Shown here in pieces: positions 9,228 to 19,774 of a stretch of 64,000 nucleotides of DNA. This DNA comes from Candidatus Coprenecus pullicola. Its GTDB lineage: Bacteria > Bacteroidota > Bacteroidia > Bacteroidales > UBA932. Below the pieces are notes generated by a model that worked only from the letters and a program-made list of their open reading frames with translations, was not told the DNA's origin and ran no database searches. The stretch is from positions 1-64,000 of the forward strand of contig DVHR01000069.1 of assembly GCA_018711925.1 (NCBI GenBank), in the 5' to 3' direction. Positions within the stretch are counted from its first letter, which is position 1; the number at the start of each line of letters is the position of its first letter. A program made the translations under genes and the position numbers.

Positions 9228-10421
9228 ATGAGTTCAGTACTGGAGAATAGAATCAGCAAACTGAAAGGCGACAGGGCCATCTGGGTGATCTTCCTCTTCT
9301 TCGCGATGATCTCCCTGGCCGTGGTTTACTCCGCCTCCAGTGCTCTGGCGTACCGCGGTGACACCACGCCGTTCAGCATAATGCTGAGACAGGCCGGATA
9401 TTTTCTCGCCGGATTCCTGATGGTGCTGCTATGCTACAAGATACCGCTGAGACTTTACCGCCGGGGCTCTTACTGGCTGATGCTGATCGCCATCATCCTG
9501 CTGGCGATACCCGTAATAACCCACCAGCTGAGGACGATAACAATCGCAGGCATAAGCATACAGCCCTCCGAGATAGCCAAGATAGCCATCGTCCTGTACC
9601 TGGCCAGGGTGATTGAGGTCTCCAAGTTCGACACATTCAAGGAATACGCATTGAAGATACTGCTGCCTCTGGGTATCGCCTGCCTGCTCTGCCTGCTGGG
9701 CAGCGTGTCAGCCACGCTTATCATCTGCTTCGTATCTTTCATCATCCTCATCTGCTCCAAGATACCCAAGAAGTTCGTACTGTGGACCATTCCCATAGTG
9801 ATAGGAGCCGTAAGTCTGGTATTTGTAATCCACACATTCACAGGCGTATTCTCCCGAATAGACACATTCACCGCCAGGGTAGAGAGACATTTCAGCGGTG
9901 ATGAGGAAGAAATGAGCGCGGCTGAGCTGCAGGAGCTCGAGGACAAGCAGTTCCAGGAGAGACAGGCCAGGGAAGCCATCCAGCTCGGAGGCATACTGGG
10001 CCGCGGTCCCGGCAACAGCATAAAGCGCGACATCCTGCCCAACGCATACGACGACTACATCTACTCTATCATAGTGGAGGAATACGGACTGATAGGAGGG
10101 GCCCTAGTAATATTCCTGTATCTGTGGTTCTTCTACCGCTGTCTCAGGATCGCGGCGTCCTGCAGGAAAGACTTCTCGCTCATCACAGTCCTGGGGCTGT
10201 CCACGCTGATAACGCTCCAGGCCTTCCTGCACATCTTCGTCAACACGGGCATCATCCCGGTCACTGGCCAGACCCTGCCGATGATCAGCCGCGGAGGCTC
10301 GTCGCTCATCATCATGAGCAGCGCGTTCGGCATCATCCTGTCAGTCAACAGGACTATAGTTATCAAAGACATGAAACTCAAAGCACAGAAGGAGGCACAG
10401 TCATGCAGCACAGAATCATAA
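9228..10421 (+). CDS. ftsW: SEDS-family peptidoglycan polymerase FtsW
   Basis: 397 residues with about ten membrane segments and a large charged periplasmic loop around residues 215-260. The SEDS signature near the C-terminus is clear (GIIPVTGQTLPMISRGG). FtsW polymerises lipid II at the septum together with FtsI. Its last 19 bases overlap the start of murG. Gene order between murD and murG supports FtsW over RodA. Confidence 0.94.
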   Translation: MSSVLENRISKLKGDRAIWVIFLFFAMISLAVVYSASSALAYRGDTTPFSIMLRQAGYFLAGFLMVLLCYKIPLRLYRRGSYWLMLIAIILLAIPVITHQLRTITIAGISIQPSEIAKIAIVLYLARVIEVSKFDTFKEYALKILLPLGIACLLCLLGSVSATLIICFVSFIILICSKIPKKFVLWTIPIVIGAVSLVFVIHTFTGVFSRIDTFTARVERHFSGDEEEMSAAELQELEDKQFQERQAREAIQLGGILGRGPGNSIKRDILPNAYDDYIYSIIVEEYGLIGGALVIFLYLWFFYRCLRIAASCRKDFSLITVLGLSTLITLQAFLHIFVNTGIIPVTGQTLPMISRGGSSLIIMSSAFGIILSVNRTIVIKDMKLKAQKEAQSCSTES

Positions 10422-11536
10422 TCAGCGGAGGGGGCACGGGAGGACATATCTACCCCGCCCTCTCAATAGCCGGAGCCCTCAGGAAAATAGAGCCGGATAT
10501 CGAGATACTGTTTGTCGGAGCGGAAGGGAAAATGGAGATGGAGAAAGTCCCCGCTGCCGGTTACAGGATAATAGGCCTGCCGGTGGCCGGACTGCAGAGA
10601 AGACTGACGGCCGCCAATCTGTCCGTGCCGTTCAAGGTACTCAAAAGCATCCGCAGGGCCGGCAGAATCATAAAGGAGTTCCGCCCGGACGTAGTGGTGG
10701 GGGTCGGAGGATATGCCAGCGCGCCCATGCTCTGGAGGGCGGAGATGAAAGGCATCCCCACCCTCATACAGGAGCAGAACTCATTCGCCGGGCTGACCAA
10801 CAAGATCCTGGGGAAAAGAGCCCGGAGGATATGCGTGGCCTACAGCGGCATGGAGCGTTTTTTCCCCGCAGACCGCATCATCATGACCGGAAATCCCATC
10901 CGGGACAACATGCATCCCTGTACGGACGAGGAGAGACGGGCTGGGCAGGAGGTGTTCTCCCTGGATCCGTCCCTGCCCACAGTCCTGATAGTGGGCGGCA
11001 GCGGAGGCTGCGGCACATTCAATTCCGTCATGAAGGCTGCCTGCAGGGAGAACGGAGGCAGGTTCCCGTACCAGATAATCTGGCAGAGCGGCAAGGGATA
11101 TGCGGCATCCGTCTCGGAACTGTTCGGTTCCTTGGAAGGCACTGTCGAGAAAGACGGACTCAGGATATGCGGCAACGTCCGCAACTGCGACTTCATATCC
11201 CGGATGGACCTGGCTTTCGCCGCCGCCGACATCGTAGTGTCCAGAGCCGGGGCGGGCACTATATCGGAACTGTGCGCCGTCGGCAAGGCCACGATATTCG
11301 TTCCGTCACCAAACGTCACAGAGGACCATCAGACCCACAACGCCATGGCGCTGGTGGACCAGGACGCCGCATCCCTGGTCTGCGACGACAGGGCTGCGAC
11401 CGACCTGCTTCCCGCCATAGAGGAGCTTCTGGCCGACAGGCAAAGGATAGCGGAGCTTGAGAGAAACATCCTCAGGCTGGCCAGGCCGGACGCGGCTGCG
11501 GTCATAGCCGGAGAAGTACTGGCACTGATAAAATAA
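10403..11536 (+). CDS. murG: UDP-GlcNAc:lipid I GlcNAc transferase MurG
   Basis: 377 residues from the ATG at 10403, which has a GGAGG site about 8 bases upstream. A longer open frame starting at 10124 only reads ftsW in another frame. The N-terminal donor loop GGGTGGH (9-15) and the C-terminal sugar-nucleotide site (SRAGAGTISEL...VPSPNVTEDHQ) are typical GT28 features. The enzyme makes lipid II on the inner face of the membrane. Two bases separate it from murC. Confidence 0.96.
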   Translation: MQHRIIISGGGTGGHIYPALSIAGALRKIEPDIEILFVGAEGKMEMEKVPAAGYRIIGLPVAGLQRRLTAANLSVPFKVLKSIRRAGRIIKEFRPDVVVGVGGYASAPMLWRAEMKGIPTLIQEQNSFAGLTNKILGKRARRICVAYSGMERFFPADRIIMTGNPIRDNMHPCTDEERRAGQEVFSLDPSLPTVLIVGGSGGCGTFNSVMKAACRENGGRFPYQIIWQSGKGYAASVSELFGSLEGTVEKDGLRICGNVRNCDFISRMDLAFAAADIVVSRAGAGTISELCAVGKATIFVPSPNVTEDHQTHNAMALVDQDAASLVCDDRAATDLLPAIEELLADRQRIAELERNILRLARPDAAAVIAGEVLALIK

Positions 11537-11537
11537 C

Positions 11538-12902
11538 ATGGACATGAGCAGATACAGTCACGTATATTTCATAGGCATCGGAGGCATCGGCATGAGCGCG
11601 ATAGCCCGGTACTGCCGTCATGCCGGGCTCAATGTGTCCGGATACGACAGGACACCGTCTCCTGTGACCGAGGCCCTGGAGAAAGAGGGCATCCCGGTGC
11701 ATTTCGACAGCAACGTATCACTGATTCCGCCCGCACCGGAAGAGACTCTGGTCATCTACACACCTGCCGTACCCTCCGACATGGCGGAGATGGTCTACGT
11801 CCGGGCACACGGCTACCGCATAGTCAAAAGAGCGGAAGCCCTCGGAGAGATAACCTCGGGCAAGCGGTGTCTGGCCGTCTCCGGCACCCATGGCAAGACG
11901 ACCACCAGCACCATGCTGGCCCATATACTAACAGAGTCAGGAGAAGGCTGCACGGCGTTTCTGGGAGGCATATCCAAGAACTACGGCTCCAATCTTCTCC
12001 TGAGCGACAACGATGTCATTGTAGCTGAAGCCGACGAGTTTGACCGGTCATTCCTGCAACTGCATCCTGAAGCGGCCGTCGTCACCTCCATGGACGCCGA
12101 TCATCTGGACATCTACTCTGGATTAGAAGATCTAAGAGAGACCTTCGTCAAGTTCGGAGCACAGACTGCCAGGTACTTAATCATCAGAAAAGGGCTGGAG
12201 GAGCGGTTCCGTCAGGCCGGAGTGAAGGCAGATATCGTCACTTACGGAAACGGGGGGGACTTCTACGCCTCTGACATCGTATCCGACGGCACAGGACGCA
12301 TGTTCTTCACCCTGAACACCCCGTACGGCATATTCAAGGAATTTCACGCAGGCGTACCTGGCCTCGTCTACATCGAGAACGCCACAGCCGCGGCCGCGAT
12401 GGCCATGCTGCACGGAGCGCCCGTGGAAAGCATACGCAAAGCCATCTCCACATTCAGCGGAGTTGTGCGGCGTTTCGACATAAGGCTCAACATTCCGGGC
12501 CATACCTACATAGACGACTACGCCCATCATCCAGCCGAGCTGGCGGCCACCATATCATCCATCCGGCAGATATGGCCGGGCCGGAAAATCTGCGGCATCT
12601 TCCAGCCCCACCTGTACTCGCGGACAAAGGATTTCTACCCTGAGTTCGCCTCCAGCCTGAGCCTGCTGGACTCCGTCATCCTGCTGCCCATATATCCGGC
12701 CCGCGAGGAGCCCATACCCGGAGTGTCATCTGAGATGATACTGGACAGGATAACCCTGCAGGACAAGAGGATAATAGAAAAACAGGACCTGCTCGCCGAA
12801 ATCAGCAACAAGGACTCCGACATCCTAGTGACTTTCGGTGCGGGAGACATTGACCGATTTGTAAAACCCATTGAGAGCCTGCTGAAAGAAAAATATGCTT
12901 AA
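11538..12902 (+). CDS. murC: UDP-MurNAc:L-alanine ligase MurC
   Basis: 454 residues with the N-terminal GIGGIGMSA nucleotide-binding loop, the ATP site GTHGKTT (116-122), the central ADEFDRSFL motif and DDYAHHP further on. It adds L-Ala to UDP-MurNAc, the first peptide step. A second ATG two codons downstream (MSRYSHV) is an equally good start. The gene overlaps ftsQ by 8 bases. Confidence 0.96.
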   Translation: MDMSRYSHVYFIGIGGIGMSAIARYCRHAGLNVSGYDRTPSPVTEALEKEGIPVHFDSNVSLIPPAPEETLVIYTPAVPSDMAEMVYVRAHGYRIVKRAEALGEITSGKRCLAVSGTHGKTTTSTMLAHILTESGEGCTAFLGGISKNYGSNLLLSDNDVIVAEADEFDRSFLQLHPEAAVVTSMDADHLDIYSGLEDLRETFVKFGAQTARYLIIRKGLEERFRQAGVKADIVTYGNGGDFYASDIVSDGTGRMFFTLNTPYGIFKEFHAGVPGLVYIENATAAAAMAMLHGAPVESIRKAISTFSGVVRRFDIRLNIPGHTYIDDYAHHPAELAATISSIRQIWPGRKICGIFQPHLYSRTKDFYPEFASSLSLLDSVILLPIYPAREEPIPGVSSEMILDRITLQDKRIIEKQDLLAEISNKDSDILVTFGAGDIDRFVKPIESLLKEKYA

Positions 12903-13713
12903 AAAGGTTGTCACATATATTCTTCTTGGTCTCGCAGTACTGGTATTCTGCGGATATTTCGCAGCCGCATCCATCCTTGCACGGAAAGGCAGCAGGGAAA
13001 TCCTGTGCACTGACGTATCGGTGAGAATTCTGGACAGCGCCGTCAACCGTTTCGTATCCCCTGACGACATAAAGGACATCCTGACCTCGTCAGCCACCAG
13101 CCCTCTGGGCCGGCCCAGAGGCGAGATCAACCTGCATGACATCGAGACCCTGCTCAACAGCCGGAGTGCAATCAGCAAAAGCGACGCTTCCCTGGCCAAC
13201 GACGGCATCCTGGACATCAGCATCACACAGAGAAGACCCGTCATCCGCATACAGACCGGCAACGGAGCCTTCTACATCGACGACACCGGATATATATTCC
13301 CGTGGGTCAGCACTTTTACCTCATACGTACCCATTGTCTCCGGACATATCCCGGTACGTCTTGAGGAAGGCTACAGGGGAGTGCCTGAAGAGACAGACCG
13401 GAAGTGGGTCGGACAGATTATCAGCCTGGCCCAATGGCTGGACCGCCATCCGATGTGGGAATCCCTGATACAGCAGATCTACGTGGAGGACAACGGAGAC
13501 ATAGTCTTCTACACATCGGTAGGCGACCAGAAGATAATTTTCGGTGCGATTGAGGATATTGATTATAAATTTGCAAAACTGAATGCGTACTACAAACAGA
13601 TTGTACCGGCATACGGATGGGAGAAGTATTCCGCTGTCAATCTGAAATTTTCAGACCAGATAGTATGCACCGAACGCAATAAAAAGGACATCATAAAAAG
13701 TACATCGATATGA
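12895..13713 (+). CDS. ftsQ: division protein FtsQ-like
   Basis: 272 residues with a short cytoplasmic start, one membrane segment (about 5-24) and a periplasmic region with a POTRA-like fold pattern followed by an FtsQ-type beta domain. Sequence similarity to model FtsQ is weak; position between murC and ftsA and topology carry the call. FtsQ scaffolds FtsL and partners at the septum. Its TGA overlaps the ftsA ATG (ATGA at 13710-13713). Confidence 0.85.
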   Translation: MLKKVVTYILLGLAVLVFCGYFAAASILARKGSREILCTDVSVRILDSAVNRFVSPDDIKDILTSSATSPLGRPRGEINLHDIETLLNSRSAISKSDASLANDGILDISITQRRPVIRIQTGNGAFYIDDTGYIFPWVSTFTSYVPIVSGHIPVRLEEGYRGVPEETDRKWVGQIISLAQWLDRHPMWESLIQQIYVEDNGDIVFYTSVGDQKIIFGAIEDIDYKFAKLNAYYKQIVPAYGWEKYSAVNLKFSDQIVCTERNKKDIIKSTSI

Positions 13714-15110
13714 AAAGCAGATACATAACAGCCATCGACATAGGCACATCCAAGGTGGCGGCCATAGTGGGAGAGAAGACATCCGCCGGCATAAGGATTG
13801 TGGGCTACAGCGAGGTCCCCTCCGACGGTGTGGTCCGCGGAGAGATTCTCAAGAGCCAGAAGGCGGCCAACGCAGTCTCCGCAGCCCTGCATAACGTCAG
13901 AGAGCAGCTGCAGTCCGTCCCCGAGGCGGAGAGCTACCGCATCAGAAAAGTTTACACCAACATCTCAGGGCAGAACATCAGATGCGTCTCCGACACTGTC
14001 CACAGAGAACGTCAGGACCCTGAGAGGAGCATCTCCAGAGAGGAGATTGACTCCATGCTCAACGAGATGTACATGAGGAAGGTGGAGCCGTCCGAGCAGG
14101 TACTGTATGTAGCTCCCCAGTGCTACAACGTGGACGAGCACATGGGCGAGACTGACCCGGAGGACATGGACGGCCAGGAGATAGACGGGGAATACAAGGT
14201 CTTCATAGGCAGGGCCGCAGCTGTAAACCACTGCAAATCCGCCTTTGACCGGCTGGATATTGAGACCAGGGCACAGATCCTGACTCCTATCGCATCCGGA
14301 GCCGCCCTGCTCACCGAGGACGAGAAAGAGCTGGGCTCTGTCCTTGTGGACATCGGAGCCGGCACTACAGGAGTGCTGGTCTATCAGGCCGACATCCTGC
14401 GCTATGCCGCTGTAATCCCGTTCGGAGGAGACTCTGTCACCGAGGATATCAGCCAGACGTGCAGCATCTCCAGAAAGAACGCCGAGCAGCTGAAGATACA
14501 GAAGGGCACGTGTATCAGCGAATTCGCAAAGGACACCGTACTCACCATAAAGGAAAGCGGCGTAACAGTGAAAGGCATTCCGTCGAAGCAGCTGAGCTCC
14601 GCCATAGAGGCGCGCGTCTGCGAGATTCTGGCCACGGTAAGGCACATCATAGAGATATCCGGATTCAAGAACAAGCTGCGCAGCAGGGCTGTAATCACCG
14701 GCGGTTCCACCAACCTCCCGCTGATCCAGCTCCTGGCGAAAAACATTCTTGGGATGGATGTCCGCATAGGATTCCCCGACAGCAGTGTGATTACCGGGAA
14801 CTCCGTAGAACAGGTGTTCAGACCCCAGGCATCCACCGCCGTAGGCCTGATAATCGAGGGATTCCGGCTGGAGGAGCAATCCGGAGATGACGACAGCCAT
14901 GATGATGCTCCTGAAGCATCCGGGACATGGAGCGAGGCTTCCGGAGAACTGTTCCCTGAGCAGAACGGGACAACCGGATCAGGCACTGCGACAGGCAACG
15001 ACGCCAGGCAGCCGTCCCGGCCCGGGCAGAAAGAGAAGAAGAAAACCAAGAATCCATGGGAATCCCTCAGAAGCCTGTTTGACGGCACGGATGCGGACGA
15101 TGAAGCATAA
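13710..15110 (+). CDS. ftsA: actin-like division protein FtsA
   Basis: 466 residues. The phosphate-1 motif AIDIGTSKVAAIVG is at the N-terminus, and VDIGAGTTGVLVY and ITGGSTNLPLI are the further actin-fold nucleotide motifs. A charged, disordered linker (about 390-440) is followed by a basic-amphipathic tail (KNPWESLRSLF) that should act as the membrane-targeting helix. FtsA tethers FtsZ to the membrane. ftsZ starts 20 bases downstream. Confidence 0.95.
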   Translation: MKSRYITAIDIGTSKVAAIVGEKTSAGIRIVGYSEVPSDGVVRGEILKSQKAANAVSAALHNVREQLQSVPEAESYRIRKVYTNISGQNIRCVSDTVHRERQDPERSISREEIDSMLNEMYMRKVEPSEQVLYVAPQCYNVDEHMGETDPEDMDGQEIDGEYKVFIGRAAAVNHCKSAFDRLDIETRAQILTPIASGAALLTEDEKELGSVLVDIGAGTTGVLVYQADILRYAAVIPFGGDSVTEDISQTCSISRKNAEQLKIQKGTCISEFAKDTVLTIKESGVTVKGIPSKQLSSAIEARVCEILATVRHIIEISGFKNKLRSRAVITGGSTNLPLIQLLAKNILGMDVRIGFPDSSVITGNSVEQVFRPQASTAVGLIIEGFRLEEQSGDDDSHDDAPEASGTWSEASGELFPEQNGTTGSGTATGNDARQPSRPGQKEKKKTKNPWESLRSLFDGTDADDEA

Positions 15111-15130
15111 CATTTCTAAAAGTAAAAGAC

Positions 15131-16342
15131 ATGAACGATTATATATTGCCTGACGGCATCACTGAGAACAAGGCCATTATCAAAATCATAGGCGTGGGCG
15201 GAGGAGGCTGCAACGCGGCCACCCGCCTGTACGGCGAGGGCCTGGAGAACGTGGAATTCATGGTATGCAACACGGACAAGGCCGCCCTGGACCTGTCTCC
15301 AATACCGGAGAAAATAGTGCTCGGCACCAATCTGACCAAGGGAGGTGGAGCAGGAATGGACCCCAAGGTAGGACGGGAAGCCGCTCTCGAGTCCATCGAT
15401 GAGCTCAAAAAATCCCTCGGTCCGAACATTCAGGTGGTATTCATTACTGCCGGAATGGGCGGCGGCACCGGTACGGGCGCGGCACCGGTAATCGCCCAGC
15501 TGGCCCACGAGGCCGGAATACTCACCATCGCCGTCCTCACCTACCCCGAGGACAGTCAGATAGGATTCTCCCAGAAAGCCTACGAGGGCATCGAGGAGAT
15601 ACGCAACTACACCGACTCCATCATCATCGTGGACAACCAGAAGATGTACGACTTTTACGGGGACATGGAAGTGACATCAGCCTTTGAGAAAGCCGACAAC
15701 GTGCTGGACGCGGCGGTACGCGGCATCTACGAGATCATCACCAAGCCCGGATACAAGAACGTGGACCTGCAGGACGTGAAGACAGTGATGCGCAACAGCG
15801 GCATGGCCCTGGTAGGCACGGGCATCGCAGACGGAGAGGACAGGGCCTTCAAGGCAGTGGAAAGCGCATTCACCTCACCTCTTCTGAAGGACTTCGACGT
15901 GGAGACGGCAAGGAACCTTATCGTCAACATTACCTACAGCCGCACCAATCCTCTGAAGATGCAGGAGCTGAACGACATCAACGACTACATCACCAAGCGG
16001 ATAGGCAAGAGCCTGAAGACCAAGAAAGACGGTCTGGACATCGATGACAGCCACCTGGCGGACGGTTCGATAAGCGTGACCGTACTGGCCACCGGCATCA
16101 AGGTCAACAACACACCTCCACCGACCACAGCGCTGGGTGACGATGAGGATACGGTCGAACTGAACGGCAAGACCGACAACGGTACCATAACCCTGTCCGC
16201 CGGAAGCACGGACACTCTGGACGAGACGCTCAGAGAACTGGACACCGAGCATATCTTCTACTATGAGCCCGACTGCAATGTATCGGACCTCATGAGCGAG
16301 ACTGCCCTCGCCCGCAGGGAAAGACTGCGCAGGCAGAGCTAA
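15131..16342 (+). CDS. ftsZ: tubulin-like division GTPase FtsZ
   Basis: 403 residues. The N-terminal [11 protein letters not shown] and the tubulin signature GGGTGTG (110-116) bind GTP; NTDKAAL and the T7-loop region are present. The core ends near residue 325. The remaining C-terminal tail is about 75 residues and ends with an Arg-rich helix ([10 protein letters not shown]) and not a clear copy of the usual DxPAFLR-type peptide. It is the last gene of the dcw run. The stop overlaps the stop-side end of the convergent queA by 4 bases, and no terminator is visible between them. Confidence 0.97.
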   Translation: MNDYILPDGITENKAIIKIIGVGGGGCNAATRLYGEGLENVEFMVCNTDKAALDLSPIPEKIVLGTNLTKGGGAGMDPKVGREAALESIDELKKSLGPNIQVVFITAGMGGGTGTGAAPVIAQLAHEAGILTIAVLTYPEDSQIGFSQKAYEGIEEIRNYTDSIIIVDNQKMYDFYGDMEVTSAFEKADNVLDAAVRGIYEIITKPGYKNVDLQDVKTVMRNSGMALVGTGIADGEDRAFKAVESAFTSPLLKDFDVETARNLIVNITYSRTNPLKMQELNDINDYITKRIGKSLKTKKDGLDIDDSHLADGSISVTVLATGIKVNNTPPPTTALGDDEDTVELNGKTDNGTITLSAGSTDTLDETLRELDTEHIFYYEPDCNVSDLMSETALARRERLRRQS

Positions 16343-17457
16343 TCGACTATCAGCATCGCGTCACCGTACATACCGAAACGGTAACCTTCTCTCAATGCCG
16401 TCCTGTAGGCGTTCATGACATTGTCATAGCCGCCGAACGAGGCGGCAGACATGAGCATGGTGGAGTTGGGAAGATGGAAGTTGGTGACTATAGCGTCAGG
16501 TATGGAGAACTGGTACGGCGGGAAGATAAACTTGTTGGTCCAGCCGTCAAAAGGCTTCAACTGCCTGGTGGTGGTCACCGGTGTCTCTATCGCCCTTACA
16601 ACGGTGGCTCCAACCGCCAGGACCTTGTGACCGGTATTCCTGGCCTGATTGACAGCCTCGGCTGTCTCCTCGGGGATTATCACCCGCTCCGAGTCTATCT
16701 TATGCTTGGACAGATCCTCCACATCCACATTGCGGAAATGCCCCAGCCCCATGTGCAGTGTTATGAACCTGGCGTCTATGCCCTTTATCTCCATGCGCTT
16801 GAAGACCTCGCGGCTGAAATGCAGGCCAGCCGCCGGAGATGCCACCGCTCCCTCGTGGGCCGCGTAGATGGTCTGGAAACGCTCCACGTCGAAAGGCTCC
16901 GAATAGATATACGGGCCTGTAGGCTTTACCGGAGGCAGACCGTCTCTCTCTCTCTGCGCCTGACGGGCCACGAAAACATATTCCGGCACAGGTATCTCGC
17001 CCATCGAGTACAGAGTGCTCTTGAACTCGTCATAGGGTCCGTCAAAAAGGAAACGCAGGGTACGTCCCCTTGATGTGGTATTGTCTATGACCTCGGCCAC
17101 CAGCGAGTCATTCTCCCCGAAGTAGAGCTTGTTGCCTATCCTTATCTTCCTGGCCGGATCGACCAGTACGTCCCACAGACGCTGGTCCTTATTCAGTTCC
17201 CTGAGCAGGAAGACCACTATCTCGGCTCCTGTTTTCTCCTTGTTGCCCTTCAGCCTTGCCGGGAACACCTTGGTGTCATTGAACACGAAGACGTCACCCT
17301 CGTCGAAATAATTTATGATATCCTTGAATATCCTATGCTCTATGTCCCCTGTCGAACGGTGCAGGACCAGCATTCTGGACTCATCCCTGTACTCGGCGGG
17401 ATAAGGCGCTATATTCTTCCTGTAATCCAGGTCAAAACTAAATTGTGAGAGTTTCAT
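16339..17457 (-). CDS. queA: S-adenosylmethionine:tRNA ribosyltransferase-isomerase QueA
   Basis: 372 residues with typical QueA blocks: [13 protein letters not shown], the long ASPAAGLHF stretch and the [10 protein letters not shown] segment. It transfers and isomerises the ribosyl group of SAM onto preQ1-modified tRNA, giving epoxyqueuosine. It lies 19 bases after truB in a minus-strand run rpiB-truB-queA, so two tRNA-modification genes are probably co-transcribed. Confidence 0.95.
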   Translation of the reverse strand: MKLSQFSFDLDYRKNIAPYPAEYRDESRMLVLHRSTGDIEHRIFKDIINYFDEGDVFVFNDTKVFPARLKGNKEKTGAEIVVFLLRELNKDQRLWDVLVDPARKIRIGNKLYFGENDSLVAEVIDNTTSRGRTLRFLFDGPYDEFKSTLYSMGEIPVPEYVFVARQAQRERDGLPPVKPTGPYIYSEPFDVERFQTIYAAHEGAVASPAAGLHFSREVFKRMEIKGIDARFITLHMGLGHFRNVDVEDLSKHKIDSERVIIPEETAEAVNQARNTGHKVLAVGATVVRAIETPVTTTRQLKPFDGWTNKFIFPPYQFSIPDAIVTNFHLPNSTMLMSAASFGGYDNVMNAYRTALREGYRFGMYGDAMLIVD

Positions 17458-17476
17458 ATATTTTTATACGAAATTT

Positions 17477-18208
17477 CTAGTAAAAAGTTTCAAATTCGCT
17501 TATGGAAAGTGCATTTTCCAGACTGAAACCGCCGGAAGCCGTCCTGACCAGACCGGAAAGATGCGCTCCGCTGCCCAAAGCCGCTCCCAGATCCCTGGCA
17601 AAAGCCCGGATATATGTTCCCTTGCTGCACTGAATCTCCACTTTGAGCACAGGAGGCTCATAGGAAAGCACCCTCGTGCCGTATATGACTATAGGTGACG
17701 CCTTCAGTTCCACCTCCTCACCCTGACGGACCCTCTCATATGCCCTGACCCCGTCCACATACTTGGCCGAATACACCGGGGGCAGCTGCATCTGCTCCCC
17801 CTGCATGCCTTCCAGGACACGCTCTATCATCTCCGGCGCTATATGCTCATACGGATACACGGCATCCACCTCCTTCTCCTTGTCAAAAGAAGGCGTCGTC
17901 GCACCGAACGTCACATCCGCCACATATTCCTTACGTTCGGCCTGCAGGGACTCGGAGACCTTCGTAGCCTTGCCGACACAGATCAGAAGCACTCCGGTAG
18001 CCAGCGGGTCCAGCGTCCCCGCATGCCCCACCTTCACACTCCTGAGTCCGTAGCGTTTCTGCAGTCCGAACTTTATCTTACGCACAGCATCAGCCGACGT
18101 CCAGCCGTAGGGCTTGTCTATCACGGCCACATAGCCGTCCGGATACAGTTCCGGAGCCAGGGATGCGCCGGCCGGCGTCCTCCTGTCTATAACCGAATAC
18201 GCCCCCAT
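17477..18208 (-). CDS. truB: tRNA pseudouridine-55 synthase TruB
   Basis: 243 residues. The catalytic motif GHAGTLDPLATG places the nucleophile at Asp 67, and KPYGWTS, the N-terminal signature, is at 32-38. Further blocks (LPPVYSAKYVDG, CSKGTYIRAFARDLG) match the family. It makes pseudouridine 55 in the T loop of tRNAs. At 243 residues it has the short C-terminus common in Bacteroidota. The gene begins 3 bases after rpiB. Confidence 0.96.
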   Translation of the reverse strand: MGAYSVIDRRTPAGASLAPELYPDGYVAVIDKPYGWTSADAVRKIKFGLQKRYGLRSVKVGHAGTLDPLATGVLLICVGKATKVSESLQAERKEYVADVTFGATTPSFDKEKEVDAVYPYEHIAPEMIERVLEGMQGEQMQLPPVYSAKYVDGVRAYERVRQGEEVELKASPIVIYGTRVLSYEPPVLKVEIQCSKGTYIRAFARDLGAALGSGAHLSGLVRTASGGFSLENALSISEFETFY

Positions 18209-18211
18209 CCG

Positions 18212-18655
18212 CTACTGCCGCACTGATGAACCGCAAGGTATCTTATTGACCCTCCTGAGATGTCTTCCTCCCTCAAACGAACTTTCCAGAAACTTCTCTA
18301 CAATCCTCTTTGCCAGTTCCACGGATATGAAACGGGCGGGAAGCGAGAGGACATTGGCGTCGTTGTGCTGACGGGCCAGGGCCGCCAGTTCCTCATTCCA
18401 GCAGAGAGCCGCCCTGACGCCCTGGTGCTTGTTAAGCGTCATACTGATTCCGTTCCCGGAGCCGCACAGGGCAATCCCCTGCGACACCTCGCCCCTCTCG
18501 ATACTCTCGGCCAGAGGGTGCGCCACATCCGGATAATCCATACTTTCAGGCGAATGTGTTCCGAAGTCCTTGACCTCATAACCTTTCTCTTTCAAAAATC
18601 TCTTAAGCTCCTCCTTCATCTCGAAGCCCGCATGATCCGATGCTATTCCCAACAT
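18212..18655 (-). CDS. rpiB: ribose-5-phosphate isomerase B
   Basis: 147 residues. The N-terminal GIASDHAGFEMK and the CGSGNGIS loop (Cys 64, the base in type B enzymes) are diagnostic. It interconverts ribose 5-phosphate and ribulose 5-phosphate in the pentose phosphate pathway. It heads the minus-strand operon with truB and queA and is divergent from galE, with facing promoters between them. Confidence 0.95.
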   Translation of the reverse strand: MLGIASDHAGFEMKEELKRFLKEKGYEVKDFGTHSPESMDYPDVAHPLAESIERGEVSQGIALCGSGNGISMTLNKHQGVRAALCWNEELAALARQHNDANVLSLPARFISVELAKRIVEKFLESSFEGGRHLRRVNKIPCGSSVRQ

Positions 18656-18680
18656 AATGACAGTGAATTAAAATAACCGC

Positions 18681-18688
18681 CAAAATTA
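18681..18688 (-). promoter_or_regulatory. rpiB operon -7 box
   Basis: TAATTTTG on the minus strand matches TAnnTTTG perfectly and lies about 25 bases before the rpiB start. Confidence 0.5.
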
Positions 18689-18699
18689 GGAAAAATGAG

Positions 18700-18707
18700 T
18701 ATATTTG
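18700..18707 (+). promoter_or_regulatory. galE -7 box
   Basis: TATATTTG matches TAnnTTTG perfectly, 19 bases before the galE ATG. It is 11 bases from the opposing rpiB box, so the two promoters overlap back to back. Confidence 0.55.
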
Positions 18708-18726
18708 CAGATAAAATTTCAAGAAA

Positions 18727-19767
18727 ATGAGAAAAGGCAGGGTACTAGTCACTGGGGCAGCCGGATACATAGGCTCCCACACAGCCGTAGAGCTTATAAA
18801 CGCAGGATACGATGTCATCGGCGTCGACAACTTCTCCAACTCATCTCCCGACATGCTGAAAGGCATAGAGCAGATCACCGGCAGACCGCTTCCGTTCATG
18901 GAGCTGGACTGCAGCGACAAAGAGCAGTTCTCAAAAGTATTTGAGACATACCCCGACATCGCCGCGTCCATACATTTCGCCGCCTGCAAGGCCGTGGGAG
19001 AGAGTGTCCACCAGCCTCTCAAATACTTCGAGAACAACCTGCGCTCCCTCCTCAACCTCATAGAGCTGTCCATGAGGGACGGCAAGGACAGAGGGATCGT
19101 ATTCTCATCCTCCTGCACGGTCTACGGCGAGCCAGACCCTGAGAACCTGCCCATAAGCGAGAGCGCTCCGGTGAAGCCGGCCACATCGCCTTACGGACGC
19201 ACCAAACAGATGAGCGAGGAGATTCTCCATGACTGCGTCACAGCCTACCCGTCCCTCAAAGTCATCGCACTCAGATATTTCAACCCCATAGGCGCGCATC
19301 CATCCGCCCTCATCGGCGAGATGCCTCTCGGCGTACCGCAGAACCTGGTTCCCTACATCACCCAGACCGCAGCCGGCATCCGCGAGGAGCTCAAGATATT
19401 CGGGAACGACTACCCCACCCCCGACGGCACCTGCATCCGCGACTACATCTACGTCTGCGACCTTGCGAAAGCACACGTGGCAGCCGTAGACAGGATACTG
19501 CAGGTAAAGGACTCAGACAGATACGAGATATTCAACCTGGGCACCGGCACCGGACTCTCTGTTCTGGAGCTGGTCAATCATTTCATCCAGGCCACCGGAG
19601 TCAACCTGCCATACAGCTACGCTCCCCGCAGAGCCGGAGACATAGTGAAAGTGTGGGCCGATCCCGGAAAGGCCAACAAGGTACTGGGATGGAAAGCAGA
19701 CACACCTATAGATGACGTGCTGCTCTCAGCCTGGAAATGGGAAAAGAGAATAAGAGGCATCAAATAG
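18727..19767 (+). CDS. galE: UDP-glucose 4-epimerase GalE
   Basis: 346 residues, an extended short-chain dehydrogenase. The NAD-binding loop GAAGYIG is at 10-16. The catalytic YGRTK gives Tyr 156 and Lys 160, with the Ser/Thr of SSSCTVYG before it. It interconverts UDP-glucose and UDP-galactose for surface glycans and galactose use. The sigma-like gene starts 7 bases after its stop, so the three genes are probably one transcript. Confidence 0.94.
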   Translation: MRKGRVLVTGAAGYIGSHTAVELINAGYDVIGVDNFSNSSPDMLKGIEQITGRPLPFMELDCSDKEQFSKVFETYPDIAASIHFAACKAVGESVHQPLKYFENNLRSLLNLIELSMRDGKDRGIVFSSSCTVYGEPDPENLPISESAPVKPATSPYGRTKQMSEEILHDCVTAYPSLKVIALRYFNPIGAHPSALIGEMPLGVPQNLVPYITQTAAGIREELKIFGNDYPTPDGTCIRDYIYVCDLAKAHVAAVDRILQVKDSDRYEIFNLGTGTGLSVLELVNHFIQATGVNLPYSYAPRRAGDIVKVWADPGKANKVLGWKADTPIDDVLLSAWKWEKRIRGIK

Positions 19768-19774
19768 ACTACGG

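Noticed and set aside
10124..10402. N-terminal extension of murG
   Set aside because: It reads ftsW in another frame; the ATG at 10403 has a good ribosome site and starts the standard MurG sequence.
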